Assembly (NCBI GenBank): GCA_030065755.1
Contig: JASJDA010000011.1
Coordinates: 1-53,716, forward strand
Direction of reading: 5' to 3'
Source of the DNA: Prochloraceae cyanobacterium
Lineage (GTDB): Bacteria; Cyanobacteriota; Cyanobacteriia; Cyanobacteriales; JASJDA01
DNA length: 53,716 nt
This document shows, in pieces, positions 18,170 through 27,572 of the stretch. Position numbers and translations under genes: made by a program. Below the pieces are notes generated by a model. That model saw nothing but the letters and a program-made list of their open reading frames with translations. It did not search any database and was not told the DNA's origin. The stretch's first letter is position 1; the number at the start of each line of letters is the position of its first letter.

Positions 18170-19033
18170 ATGTTTTCTATATATATACTGACCTATAATG
18201 AAGAAATAGATATTGCTGAAGCGATCGAATCAGCAATGCTCAGCGACGACGTAGTTGTAGTAGATTCTTTTAGTAGGGATCTCACCGTAGAAATAGCATC
18301 GAGCTATCCCGTGCGCGTAGTTCAGCACGAGTTTGAAAGTCACGGAAAACAGCGTAGCTGGATGCTAAAAGAAGTTCCCACTAAATACGAATGGGTTTAT
18401 ATTTTAGAGGCAGACGAGCGAATGACAAAAGAGCTATTCGCCGAATGTCTAGAAGCCATACAAAGCACTGAAGCGATCGGCTATTATGTAGCAGAACGGG
18501 TGATGTTTATGGGAAAGTGGATTCGCCGCAGCACCCAATATCCCCGCTATCAAATGCGTCTGTTTAAAAAAGGAAAAGTATGGTTTACTGACTACGGTCA
18601 CACAGAGAGGGAAGTATGCGACGGATTGACTGGCTTTTTAAAGGAAACTTACCCTCACTATACTTGTAGCAAAGGATTGAGTCGTTGGATTGAAAAGCAC
18701 AATCGCTATTCGACAGATGAAGCAGAAGAAACTATACGTCAGCTCGATCGCGGAAATATTAATTGGCGAAATTTATTTTTGGGTAGCACCGAAATAGAAA
18801 GAAGAAGAGCATTAAAAGACTTGTCATTACGTTTGCCTTTAAGACCAATAATACGTTGGATCTATATGTATTTTATTCTTGGCGGGATCCTAGACGGACG
18901 AGCGGGATTTACTTGGTGTACTTTACAAGCTTTTTACGAATATCTAATCCTGGTTAAAGTACGAGAAATTAGACTTTTACAGCGTCCCCAAGAAAAAAGA
19001 ACCCCCGAAAAGCTAACTGCAAAACAAATTTAA
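18170..19033 (+). CDS. Family 2 glycosyltransferase
   Basis: A 287-residue GT-A fold transferase. The start YILTYNEEIDIAEAIESA, the VVVDSFSRDLT segment, HGKQRSWML and the metal-binding EADERM (in place of DADE) are the WaaE/KdtX-like pattern seen in lipopolysaccharide core and exopolysaccharide glucosyltransferases. The later HTEREV motif and a C-terminal hydrophobic helix (IIRWIYMYFILGGILDG) suggest membrane association. Donor and acceptor cannot be read from sequence. It lies downstream of the epimerase gene on the same strand. Confidence 0.85.
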   Translation: MFSIYILTYNEEIDIAEAIESAMLSDDVVVVDSFSRDLTVEIASSYPVRVVQHEFESHGKQRSWMLKEVPTKYEWVYILEADERMTKELFAECLEAIQSTEAIGYYVAERVMFMGKWIRRSTQYPRYQMRLFKKGKVWFTDYGHTEREVCDGLTGFLKETYPHYTCSKGLSRWIEKHNRYSTDEAEETIRQLDRGNINWRNLFLGSTEIERRRALKDLSLRLPLRPIIRWIYMYFILGGILDGRAGFTWCTLQAFYEYLILVKVREIRLLQRPQEKRTPEKLTAKQI

Positions 19034-19135
19034 AATTCACAATTTACGTTAAATCTGGTCATGTTATATTTTTCCCAACTATAATATGCGTTTGTTAGTC
19101 GCAGAAGCATCCTAAACACTTAGTACTAAGACATT

Positions 19136-19675
19136 ATGGTTAGTAAATTTATCGTCTATGTATGTCCTGTTGGCGAGCTAGGCGAACAACTAGAAACTTA
19201 TTTTCAAAAAAGTCGCGAGGTGTGCGGTGTGAATACAGCCCATAAATATATGCCTCACTGTACTTTAACAAGTTTTTTTGAAGATGAAACAACTGCGATT
19301 CCAACGTATATTCAATCTCTAGATCGTTCGTATAACAAAGCACTCCCCAACCGAACTCAACCCGCTCTCGTCATTGCTGACTTACAATTCAAGCCAGACT
19401 GGCACGGTTTTGAATTAGAATCGCCTTGGGTCAGAGAAATTATTATTGATTTTGTTCGCAGAACCCATTCCCCAACTCAAAGGGAAAAATTGCGCTCCAA
19501 AGAATGGCTGCATCTGAGTTTGGCTTATGACTTTCAACCTCGACTATATAAAACTTTGGTCGAAATAGCCCAAGAAACTGTCGATCCTAAAGCTTCTGTA
19601 AACTGGGAATTGCGCTTTTACGAACGACATCCTGACTGGTCTTGGACTTGTCATAAATCGTGGAAACTCGATTGA
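19136..19675 (+). CDS. 2H-type phosphodiesterase/RNA-ligase-fold protein
   Basis: A 179-residue protein with two HxTx/HxSx motifs, HCTLTSFF near 41-48 and HLSLAYDF near 122-129, the pair that defines the 2H phosphoesterase superfamily (2'-5' RNA ligase/cyclic phosphodiesterase fold). Such enzymes open or make 2',3'-cyclic phosphates in RNA or nucleotides. N-terminal FIVYVCPVG and the conserved RFYERHPDWSW end fit a small, largely uncharacterised cyanobacterial group. The exact substrate is unknown. Confidence 0.72.
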   Translation: MVSKFIVYVCPVGELGEQLETYFQKSREVCGVNTAHKYMPHCTLTSFFEDETTAIPTYIQSLDRSYNKALPNRTQPALVIADLQFKPDWHGFELESPWVREIIIDFVRRTHSPTQREKLRSKEWLHLSLAYDFQPRLYKTLVEIAQETVDPKASVNWELRFYERHPDWSWTCHKSWKLD

Positions 19676-19724
19676 AGATCGGACTGGCTTTGAGGTGTGG
19701 AGTTTAGGGTGGAGGCGATCGAGG

Positions 19725-19750
19725 GAGCGATCCGCTACGCGGTGCGCGCG
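19725..19750. repeat. Small dispersed repeat (CCGC-loop-GCGG), copy 1
   Basis: GAGCGATCCGCTACGCGGTG followed by CGCGCG forms a CCGC/GCGG hairpin. Related copies lie at 26366-26396 and 27283-27314 inside a protein-coding gene. This copy is in the spacer downstream of dnaG. Confidence 0.6.
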
Positions 19751-19766
19751 ATTTAAGGTAGATCGT

Positions 19767-21728
19767 CTAAACTAAGTCTTGTTCTCGAACGAGACGCTTC
19801 TCTTTTAATTGTTCTAGTCTCTGTTGGGTGTGGATGAGTTCCTGAGAGTAATAATGCATTTTTTCTGAGTCATTACTGAGATCGAGTTTTTTCAATTCTT
19901 GGAGACAATAACTTCGGTATTTTTCACAAGCTACATATTCTAGAGTAGCGATCGCGCTTTTAATAACTATAGGAAGACGCAAAATATCTTCTGTTTCTAA
20001 TTTCTCTTTTTTGTCAATTGTTGCGTTGAGATACAGTAGATGAGATATCTCACTCATTTGTTTGGAAAAATTAATGGTGCATTCTTGTAATTGAGAAAGT
20101 AATTTATTGGAAAGATCTTTATTAGGATCTATACTCGAATCTTCTAGTTTAATTATTTGCTGCCATAAAAAGCGATGGTGAGACAAACTAAATAATAGGT
20201 CTTTCTCTTCTAAGGCTTCAATTATTTCTTGTCGATGTTCTGGATGGTGTAGATAAATGCGTAGAAGGTCAGCCTCGGCTTCTTGTAAAAGATTGCTTTC
20301 GTTAGAAACTGGTAAGTCTTTAATGGGAATACGATCGCGATCGCTTTTTGAGTCTTTTAATTTCCTGGGTCTTTGCTTTCTCACCCGAAAGTGAAGGTCT
20401 TCTAGGAGTGTCTTCAAATATTGAGCATCTCCTTGAGAGAGCAGTTCGGCACAACGATTAATATAGTGAGTACGCAGGTCTTTGTTGTCAATTTTTCCGA
20501 GTAACTCGACCAGATTTTTTGCTACTTGCTGAAACTGGTCTGCTTGTTTGAGATTTTTATTAACTACGAGTCGATCGATTTGCCAATCTAGCCACAGAGG
20601 TGCTTCTAGAACAGATTGACGATAAATTTCTACAGCGTTGTCAGTAGTTTTGAGAAATTCGTCTGCATCTTTACCGTCAGGGAGATTGACAATTCGCAAT
20701 TGTACTTGTCCCGAGTAAACTAGAGGTTCAATTGCGCCGATCGCTCTTTGGGTTGCTTTAGTACCAGCAGAGTCAGCATCGAAATTGAGGATAACTTGTT
20801 TGGAGTCGCTGTAGCGCAGAATTTGTCGCAGTTGGTCTTCAGTAAAAGCAGTCCCTAAAGAAGCGACAGCGTTGGTAATACCTGCTGCGTGGAGAGCGAT
20901 CGCGTCAAAATATCCTTCTACTACTATGGCTCGATCTTCTTTACTAATACTATCCTTAGCGCGATCGAGAGCAAATAAGACTTTACTTTTATCAAATAGG
21001 GAGGTTTCTGGAGAGTTGAGATATTTAGGTTGTTCGTCACCTAAAGTTCTGCTGCCAAAACCGATAATTCTTCCTCTACTATCGTGGATGGGAATAATGA
21101 GACGATCTCTAAATCGATCGTAATAACCCTTTCCTGAAGAACGTTTTTTAATCAATCCTGCTTCTTCTATTAATGCTACCGAATAGCGTTTGGTTTCCAC
21201 CAAATAGCGATATATTGTTTCCCACCCAGCAGGAGCATATCCTAACTTAAATTGCTGTATGGTTTCCGAGGACAAGCGTCTCTCACGTTCGAGGTATTTA
21301 AGTGCTGTTTCACCTATCGACTGACCCAAAGCGTGTTGGTAAAAACTAGCCGTCACTGCTAAAATTTCATACAATTGCTCTCGCAGGGTTAATTGGCGCT
21401 GGAGTTCTTGTTTTTGTTCTGGTTCTAAAGTTTTAATGGGAATTTGGTAGCGTTGAGCGAGATCGAAAACGACATCGCTAAACGATTTTTTGTCAAATTC
21501 CATTAAGAATTTAAAAATATTTCCCCCCGCACCGCAGCCAAAACAGTAGTAAACTTGCTTGCTATGACTGACGCTAAAACTGGGAGTTTTTTCTTGATGA
21601 AAAGGACACAAACCTAAATAATCTTTCCCCCGCTTGCGCAATACGAGCCGATCGGATATGACATCAACAATGTCAACTCGTTGTTTAACTTCTTCGATCG
21701 TCTCTTGATGGAGGCGCGGTGTTTCCAT
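19767..21728 (-). CDS. dnaG: DNA primase DnaG
   Basis: Makes the RNA primers for replication with the DnaB helicase. At 653 residues it has the normal length. The N-terminal CHC2 zinc finger is complete (C41, H44, C62, C65 in CPFHQEK...YYCFGCGAGG). The catalytic core has RFRDRLIIPIHD, GFGSR and the TOPRIM segment VVEGYFDAIALHAAG, followed by NFDADSAGTKAT with the metal-binding acidic residues. The variable C-terminal domain would bind DnaB. The start MxTPRLHQETIEEVK is the usual cyanobacterial one. It is divergent from the peptidoglycan hydrolase gene across 62 nt. Confidence 0.96.
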   Translation of the reverse strand: METPRLHQETIEEVKQRVDIVDVISDRLVLRKRGKDYLGLCPFHQEKTPSFSVSHSKQVYYCFGCGAGGNIFKFLMEFDKKSFSDVVFDLAQRYQIPIKTLEPEQKQELQRQLTLREQLYEILAVTASFYQHALGQSIGETALKYLERERRLSSETIQQFKLGYAPAGWETIYRYLVETKRYSVALIEEAGLIKKRSSGKGYYDRFRDRLIIPIHDSRGRIIGFGSRTLGDEQPKYLNSPETSLFDKSKVLFALDRAKDSISKEDRAIVVEGYFDAIALHAAGITNAVASLGTAFTEDQLRQILRYSDSKQVILNFDADSAGTKATQRAIGAIEPLVYSGQVQLRIVNLPDGKDADEFLKTTDNAVEIYRQSVLEAPLWLDWQIDRLVVNKNLKQADQFQQVAKNLVELLGKIDNKDLRTHYINRCAELLSQGDAQYLKTLLEDLHFRVRKQRPRKLKDSKSDRDRIPIKDLPVSNESNLLQEAEADLLRIYLHHPEHRQEIIEALEEKDLLFSLSHHRFLWQQIIKLEDSSIDPNKDLSNKLLSQLQECTINFSKQMSEISHLLYLNATIDKKEKLETEDILRLPIVIKSAIATLEYVACEKYRSYCLQELKKLDLSNDSEKMHYYSQELIHTQQRLEQLKEKRLVREQDLV

Positions 21729-21790
21729 TATTTTCTTGAAATTTTATTTCTTATTAATAGCAATTCGAGCGAAATTCTCTACTTTAAATT

Positions 21791-23146
21791 ATGGGTAGAA
21801 TATTTATTTGGGCAGGTAAAACAGAACAACAAACAAGAAGAATCATACTTAATTATCGAAAAACAGCACAAATCCAAGAAATAATTTTATTAGCCGATCG
21901 GGTGGTATTAGAGTTGCAAGCTATAGGTTGTGAGGTTTTTTCTGTTCCTAGAGGACTGAATTTATCAGCCGCGATCGACTGGATTAATTTTCATTGTTTA
22001 CCAGGAGACGTAGCCCTAGCAATTGATACCGATCTCAGCCGTCCTAACCTTTGGGGAACCAGTATTTTCTATATTGCCAACAATATCGAGCGTAAAAAAC
22101 ACGCCGATCTAATTTTACTATTGCTGGGGGAACGCATACCCCTCTTACCAAATGAAGGAAGCCGAGGGGACACAGCTATGGGGAGTTTAAGCTTTTGTCG
22201 CCATATTATCGTCCCTTCCCTGACAATGAAAATAGATTTTGCCGACAATTCAGAAGACCCAGACACCAGACTCTACTATCATCAGGAAATGGCTTTAGGA
22301 ATAGCCGAGGGAACGATCGCCTGGAGTCGAGAGGTTGGCGGTGTCGAACCATATGAGTCGGCTTCCTTACCTGCTGCTGAGGTAGGCTGTGAAACAGTTC
22401 ATATTAAGATCGACGAGCGAGATTATTCAGAGCCAGGAATTTTCGTCAATGGCAATGCTTATATACCGATCGATTTGTTCGATCGTCTGGGAAACGTCGA
22501 TATCTCCCAGTCTCAGTGCCGAATTTTAGAGCATGGGGGTGTCGTTTATACTCTAGCAATTGAACTGCGAGAATCTAATATCTCTGTTGCCTGGGATAAT
22601 GTCAGTCGCACCCTCTATTTACGATCGATATTATGCTTCGATCGCGATCGAATCGATTTTATTATGGGGCGCGGTAATCTTTTAGAAGAAGATTTGATGA
22701 ATTTTCTCGAACTCAATAACCCTGACTGGGCGATCGATTTCCCTGAGTTACCCCAAATTTACCAGCAAGAAGGGTCAATTGAAGGAGTTAACTGGGACAT
22801 TGCTTTCTCTCAAATGTGTCTGGAAACCGATTTTCTCCTCTTTCTAGACGACATTAAATATTCTGAGAATAATTTTGCTCGTTTGGGTGGTGTTGGCGCT
22901 AAGGGTCAATATGCCAGTTTTCCCAGTCATCAAATTGGTATTAGAGCCCATATTCAACACCTTAAAGCATACGCCAGTCGAGAACCTTTAGTGCAGAAGT
23001 TAGCAGATCCGAGATTTCATTTAGTAACGCGAGGTGTCGCTCCTGCGGTCTCTCAACTTTCTCGACGTTGGTCAGCAGATTTGTCCTATGGAGAGCGGAT
23101 TATGGGTATATTAAGGCAACTTTATGAGTCAGCTAATTTACTCTAA
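21791..23146 (+). CDS. Peptidoglycan hydrolase: amidase_3-like plus glucosaminidase-like domains
   Basis: A 451-residue multidomain protein. The N-terminal half resembles zinc N-acetylmuramoyl-L-alanine amidases: VALAIDTDLS, SLSFCRHIIVPSLTMKIDF, and GIAEGTIAW. A central stretch (EPGIFVNGNAYIPIDLFDRLG) looks like a copper-amine-oxidase-N/stalk domain. Residues ~320-451 match the glucosaminidase (LytD/FlgJ-like) fold: DIAFSQMCLETDFLLF, NNFARLGGVGA, GIRAHIQHLKAYAS. It would cut both the peptide link and the glycan strand. No signal peptide is visible at the ATG used, which is odd for a wall enzyme. Key amidase residues look altered, so activity is uncertain. Confidence 0.75.
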   Translation: MGRIFIWAGKTEQQTRRIILNYRKTAQIQEIILLADRVVLELQAIGCEVFSVPRGLNLSAAIDWINFHCLPGDVALAIDTDLSRPNLWGTSIFYIANNIERKKHADLILLLLGERIPLLPNEGSRGDTAMGSLSFCRHIIVPSLTMKIDFADNSEDPDTRLYYHQEMALGIAEGTIAWSREVGGVEPYESASLPAAEVGCETVHIKIDERDYSEPGIFVNGNAYIPIDLFDRLGNVDISQSQCRILEHGGVVYTLAIELRESNISVAWDNVSRTLYLRSILCFDRDRIDFIMGRGNLLEEDLMNFLELNNPDWAIDFPELPQIYQQEGSIEGVNWDIAFSQMCLETDFLLFLDDIKYSENNFARLGGVGAKGQYASFPSHQIGIRAHIQHLKAYASREPLVQKLADPRFHLVTRGVAPAVSQLSRRWSADLSYGERIMGILRQLYESANLL

Positions 23147-23320
23147 AATATGTCGATCGTTATTCGTTATTTGTTATTGGTTAGAGGAATTATTGTCGTG
23201 GGCAACGAAAAGAATTTTAAAGTAGTGGTAAGATCGGATTCAGTTACAAGATATTATTAACATTTAAAAACTTGTAACTTTTTTAAATTTTGTTGTACCC
23301 TTGCTCTGAGAATATATTAG

Positions 23321-25003
23321 ATGTTACGACTAGAACATATTAGTAAAATTTATCCTACAGGCGAAGTTCTCAAAGATGTCAACTGGGAAGTAAAACCAGG
23401 AGAAAGAATTGGCTTAGTTGGGGTTAATGGTGCGGGAAAGTCCACTCAACTAAAAATTATTACCGGAGAAATCGAGCCAACAACCGGAGAAGTTATTCGT
23501 CCTGGATCTTTACACATTGGCTACTTAACTCAAGAATTTGAAGTAGAACTTACTCGCACCGTCAGAGAAGAATTTTGGACTGTATTTAAAGAAGCGAACC
23601 AAGTACAACAATCTTTAGCACAGGTGGAGCGAGAAATGCAAGGTGCTTCACCCGAACAATTAGAAAAACTAATTAAAAAATTAGATAAATTGCAGCGTCA
23701 GTTTGAAGGACTCGACGGCTATACATTAGAAGCACAAATAGAGAAAATTCTACCAGAAATGGGGTTTGCGCCAGAAGACTGCGATCGTTTGATTAGTTCC
23801 TTTAGCGGTGGCTGGCAAATGCGAGTAAGTTTGGGTAAAATCTTGCTACAAAATCCCGATTTATTACTCCTTGACGAGCCGACAAACCACTTAGATCTAG
23901 AAACTATTGAATGGCTGGAGAATTATCTTAAAGCCTTAAAAGAACCAATGGTAATCATTTCCCACGATCGGGAATTTATCGACCGTCTCTGCACCAAAAT
24001 TGTCGAAACCGAAAGGGGTGTTTCTACTACCTACCCAGGGAATTATTCTGCTTATTTACAACAAAAAGCAGAAAGCCAAGATGCTCAATTAGCAACCTAT
24101 GAACGACAACAAAAAGAAATAGAAAAACAACAAGCATTTATAGAACGTTTTCGCGCCAGCGCTACCCGCAGTACCCAAGCAAAAAGCAGGGAAAAACAAC
24201 TGGAGAAAATGGATGTAGTGAAAGCGCCTATTAGTAGTTTGAAGGGCGTGCAATTTAGCTTTCCTCCAGCTCCTCGCAGCGGTCGAGAAGTAGTCACGAT
24301 CGAAGATATGACCTATACCTATAACGAGGAAATTCTGTTTTTGGGAGCGGAATTATTAGTTGAAAGAGGCGATCGTATTGCTATACTCGGCCCTAATGGT
24401 TGCGGTAAATCTACCATTCTGCGCATGATAATGGGTATAGAAAAAGCCGAGTCCGGCACAGTTGCTCTCGGCAAACATAACGTTATTCCTGCTTATTTCG
24501 AGCAAAATCAAGCGGAAGCTTTGGACTTAAATAAAACTGTAATGGAAACCGTTCACGACGAAGTACCAGACTGGAAAAATGAAGAAGTTCGCACTCTTTT
24601 GGGAAGATTTTTATTTAGTGGGGATACAGTATTTAAAAAAGTGCAAGCTCTCAGTGGAGGAGAAAAAGCTCGTCTTGCTTTAGCAAAAATGCTTTTAAGT
24701 CCAGCTAATTTATTAATATTAGACGAACCGACAAATCATTTAGATATTCCCGCTAAAGAAATGCTCGAAGAAGCTATTAAAGAATATGATGGCACCTTAA
24801 TTGTCGTATCTCACGATCGCTATTTTATTTCTAAAGTTGCTAACAAAATTGTCGAAGTTCGCAACGGAGAACTAATAGTTTATCAAGGAGATTATCATTA
24901 TTATTTAGATAAACTTGCTGAAGAAAAAGAGAAAGAGCGCCAAAAAGAAATAGCCGCCAAAAAAGCAGCTAAAAAGAAAAAGAAAGCTGCTGCTAAAAAA
25001 TAG
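23321..25003 (+). CDS. ABC-F family ATPase
   Basis: A 560-residue soluble protein with two ABC cassettes and no membrane domain. ABC-F proteins bind the ribosomal E site and rescue or tune translation. Cassette 1 has GVNGAGKST, FSGGWQMRV and LLLDEPTNHLD. Cassette 2 has GPNGCGKST, LSGGEKARL and LILDEPTNHLD. The linker helices (ATYERQQKEIEKQQAFIERF) contain the P-site tRNA-interaction motif region. The tail is Lys-rich, ending in KKAAKKKKKAAAKK. Which subfamily (EttA, Uup, YdiF-like) it belongs to cannot be decided by eye. Confidence 0.92.
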   Translation: MLRLEHISKIYPTGEVLKDVNWEVKPGERIGLVGVNGAGKSTQLKIITGEIEPTTGEVIRPGSLHIGYLTQEFEVELTRTVREEFWTVFKEANQVQQSLAQVEREMQGASPEQLEKLIKKLDKLQRQFEGLDGYTLEAQIEKILPEMGFAPEDCDRLISSFSGGWQMRVSLGKILLQNPDLLLLDEPTNHLDLETIEWLENYLKALKEPMVIISHDREFIDRLCTKIVETERGVSTTYPGNYSAYLQQKAESQDAQLATYERQQKEIEKQQAFIERFRASATRSTQAKSREKQLEKMDVVKAPISSLKGVQFSFPPAPRSGREVVTIEDMTYTYNEEILFLGAELLVERGDRIAILGPNGCGKSTILRMIMGIEKAESGTVALGKHNVIPAYFEQNQAEALDLNKTVMETVHDEVPDWKNEEVRTLLGRFLFSGDTVFKKVQALSGGEKARLALAKMLLSPANLLILDEPTNHLDIPAKEMLEEAIKEYDGTLIVVSHDRYFISKVANKIVEVRNGELIVYQGDYHYYLDKLAEEKEKERQKEIAAKKAAKKKKKAAAKK

Positions 25004-25440
25004 GTTTCATGGCTTCGAGGAGAAAATAGAAGCAATTATTGGCTAGTTAGAAAGTAAAACAAAATAAATTAGGCAATAATACTGAAGCCAACCAGATATA
25101 AGGCTGAGGTAACTAGGATATAAAGCTGAAATAATTGCACTAATAAGTCAAAGAATAGCTGAGGGGAGAAATTTTATGTTAGTTGTAGGACATATATAAT
25201 TTAAAAACATAGTAGAGTTGGGAAAAATGAGGATGAGGATAAAGTATGGTAACAATATTTGACAAAACGATAATAATAATGTTAAAAGAATTTAGAACAA
25301 ATATAATAAGCTCTCAATTAAATATTCGATCGCTTTCAAAAAAAATTTAAAAAACTAGATTCAATTGACTAAACCTTTAGATAACTTTTTTTTCATTACT
25401 GTCATTCTTCATAATTAATTCCTCAAGATAAGTATTGCTT
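25004..25440. other. AT-rich spacer with short direct repeats
   Basis: This 437-nt spacer has no credible gene. Two copies of GATATAA[GA]GCTGA[GA][GA]TAA (25095-25112 and 25117-25134) start 22 nt apart, and a weaker AATAGCTGAGG follows near 25153. They could be regulator sites for the downstream response-regulator gene, but this is unsupported. The rest is very AT-rich. Confidence 0.35.
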
Positions 25441-26145
25441 ATGAAATTTTTATTAGTTGAGGACGATGTCTGTATTGCTGAAATGCTTAAAGAAGCTCTA
25501 AACGACCATCATTACGTGGTAGATGTTGCCCATGACGGTCAAACAGGTCTAGAGTTAGTAAAAACATTTAAATACGACTTACTCTTGTTAGACGTAATGC
25601 TTCCCGAACTCGACGGAATTAGTATTTGTCGAAAGTTGCGTGCTAGTGGCTATCAGCTGCCAATTTTGATGTTAACTGCAAAAGATACCACCCAAGATCG
25701 AATTACGGGACTAGATGCAGGAGCAGATGACTACGTTATAAAACCCTTTAATCTACAAGAATTATTAGCAAGGATCCGCGCTTTGCTGCGCCGAGGAAAC
25801 TCTTCTGCGTCTCCGGTGATGGAGTGGGGAGAATTGCGTCTCGATCCGAGTACTTGTGAAGTAACCTACAACGAGATGCCTTTGACCTTAACCCCTAAAG
25901 AATATCGTCTCATGGAGTTGTTTCTACGTCACGGATGTCGAGTGTTAAGCCGCAGCTCAATTATTGAAAACCTGTGGTCTTTAGAAGAATCTCCCCAAGA
26001 AGATGCGGTTAAGGCTCATATTAAGCGTTTAAGACAAAAATTTAAAGAAGCAGGAGCTATAGAAGACATTATTGAAACAGTCTACGGTTTGGGGTACCGT
26101 CTGAAACAGAATTCAGAAGAAACCAATTCAAAAAAATCTTCTTAG
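25441..26145 (+). CDS. OmpR/PhoB-family response regulator
   Basis: A 234-residue two-component regulator. I start at ATG 25441 (MKFLLVEDD), not the in-frame TTG 6 nt earlier, because the receiver beta strand begins there. The receiver has the acidic pair E7-D8-D9, phospho-acceptor D51 (LLLLDVMLPELDG), T/A switch MLTAKD and K in VIKPFN. The winged-helix output has LTPKEYRLMELF, VLSRSSIIENLW, VKAHIKRLRQK and VYGLGYRL. No histidine kinase gene is adjacent, so the partner is elsewhere. Confidence 0.94.
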   Translation: MKFLLVEDDVCIAEMLKEALNDHHYVVDVAHDGQTGLELVKTFKYDLLLLDVMLPELDGISICRKLRASGYQLPILMLTAKDTTQDRITGLDAGADDYVIKPFNLQELLARIRALLRRGNSSASPVMEWGELRLDPSTCEVTYNEMPLTLTPKEYRLMELFLRHGCRVLSRSSIIENLWSLEESPQEDAVKAHIKRLRQKFKEAGAIEDIIETVYGLGYRLKQNSEETNSKKSS

Positions 26146-26150
26146 AGTTG

Positions 26151-27374
26151 TTAATATAGCGATCGATCGTTATGTGCCAAAGAATTCAAACGGAACCAAA
26201 AGCGCTCTCGTAGTTTGAGATTTTCAAAAGCTTTGTCAATAGAAGCATATTTTGCTTTGGCTGTGGCTGAGTTATTTTGGCTGCTAGCGCTAGGACGAGG
26301 GATATTTTTCGATTTCACCTTGACATTGAAAGATATCGATTGACTCCGATCGCTTTCAGTAGATCGATCTCTTCGAGATCCGCTTAGCGGTGCGCGGCTT
26401 AATTGGGATTGAGGAGGAGAAAATTGCGGCAATTTAGGCAGTTTAATCGCTTTTTGACTCGAAGCAGAACGAATAATTTTAGGCGGTAATACCTGTTGTG
26501 ATAAGGATGGAAATTCGACCATAACCTTTTTCATCTTTGGTAGTTCGGGTAAATCTAAATTTAGAGAAAGAGTTGCTTTTGTCGGTAGTAAAGATAACTC
26601 TGAGTACGAGTAGAGTTGTTCGTCTTTTTTGAGATAGTTAGCAATATAACTGTTGAAAACTTGAGATGCTCCTAATAATCTAGTTATTTTTAATCTTTTA
26701 GCTGCTAGTGGTCCTAAAGTATCTCTGACAAATAGCATTGGAGATTCGCACAGGAGCGACGAAATCGCTGCCTTGCTCTTATTTTGAGGCTGAAAATTCA
26801 AAATTTCCAGGGGATAGGTAAACAGCGAAGATACTCTTGCTTGTTGAATTCTTAGGTTAATTGAAGGGGTTGTTGTTTCCAAAGATAAAGGTAGAGAAGA
26901 AAAAAAAGTAGCTTCTCTGGGTCTATTTTTTCTTTCGTACTCGTTTCGATACCTCCCTATGCTCCCTCCTCCCCTCTTTGGTATAACTTGCAGTTGCAAG
27001 TATTTAAACCAAGATTGACCCAGCAATTCCGACATCAGATCGCTACAACAACTTAACTCCCAGCAGCCAAAAGAGAAGTAGATAAAAGGAACTATCACAA
27101 TTAATCCTTTGGTGTTAGTGCGAAGGAGTCTCTTTTGATAGCACAGTAGAGATTTATCTTGAGAAGAATCTTGATGAGTGAGGCGAACTTCTACATCTTC
27201 GTTGCTGCGATCGCACTGAGCTAATATTCGATATTTGCCTTCCTCTATTTCTAAGATCGGCATTTTTACAACCAGCCAGTGGCGATCTCGAAGAGATTCG
27301 CTTAGCGGTGCGCGCAGCGCCTCCCCAGGAGCAAGATCGCCTTGTTTTTGCAGCACAAATTCCCATTTTTCCAT
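26151..27374 (-). CDS. Conserved-looking protein of unknown function carrying two in-frame dispersed repeats
   Basis: A 407-residue protein with no recognised family. It begins MEKWEFVLQKQGD, which reads like a conserved head, and has hydrophobic LIVIVPFIYFSFGCW near 90-105. A Pro/Ser-rich, low-complexity C-terminal half ends in the basic FENLKLRERFWFRLNSL. Two copies of a dispersed nucleotide repeat lie inside the gene in frame. Both encode RAPLSxSxRDR, at ~22-32 (RAPLSESLRDR) and ~327-337 (RAPLSGSRRDR). They look like insertions tolerated by the protein. It is convergent with the response-regulator gene, 5 nt apart. Confidence 0.6.
   Translation of the reverse strand: MEKWEFVLQKQGDLAPGEALRAPLSESLRDRHWLVVKMPILEIEEGKYRILAQCDRSNEDVEVRLTHQDSSQDKSLLCYQKRLLRTNTKGLIVIVPFIYFSFGCWELSCCSDLMSELLGQSWFKYLQLQVIPKRGGGSIGRYRNEYERKNRPREATFFSSLPLSLETTTPSINLRIQQARVSSLFTYPLEILNFQPQNKSKAAISSLLCESPMLFVRDTLGPLAAKRLKITRLLGASQVFNSYIANYLKKDEQLYSYSELSLLPTKATLSLNLDLPELPKMKKVMVEFPSLSQQVLPPKIIRSASSQKAIKLPKLPQFSPPQSQLSRAPLSGSRRDRSTESDRSQSISFNVKVKSKNIPRPSASSQNNSATAKAKYASIDKAFENLKLRERFWFRLNSLAHNDRSLY
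26366..26396. repeat. Small dispersed repeat, copy 2 (inside a gene)
   Basis: GATCTCTTCGAGATC followed by CGCTTAGCGGTGCGCG. It matches copy 3 except for a few bases and contains the same CCGC/GCGG hairpin as copy 1. Confidence 0.7.
27283..27314. repeat. Small dispersed repeat, copy 3 (inside a gene)
   Basis: GATCTCGAAGAGATTCGC then TTAGCGGTGCGCG, near the 5' end of the same gene as copy 2 and in the same orientation and frame. Both copies give the peptide RAPLSxSxRDR. Confidence 0.7.
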
Positions 27375-27453
27375 ACTTCAAAATCCAGCACTCACTTGTA
27401 TCATTAACTGAGCCGATCGCATTTTAGGTTAATTGTTATTTAATTTTTCTGGT

Positions 27454-27572
27454 TTGTTGGCTATTTGCTGTTGGCTGTTGGCTGTTAGCTGTTGGCTGTT
27501 TGCTATCTGTTATTCTCCTCTACTCCCCCTCTCCCCCTCTCCCACTCTCCCACTCTCCCACTGCTCCCACTG
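27454..27572. repeat. Composite repeat: heptamer array plus CT tract, overlapping the thiD 3' end
   Basis: TGTTGGC/TGTTAGC heptamers (27458-27505) are followed by a CCCCTCT/CCCACTC tract. The reverse complement of this arrangement lies at 30043-30160. The tract runs into thiD and supplies its last codons. Confidence 0.7.
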
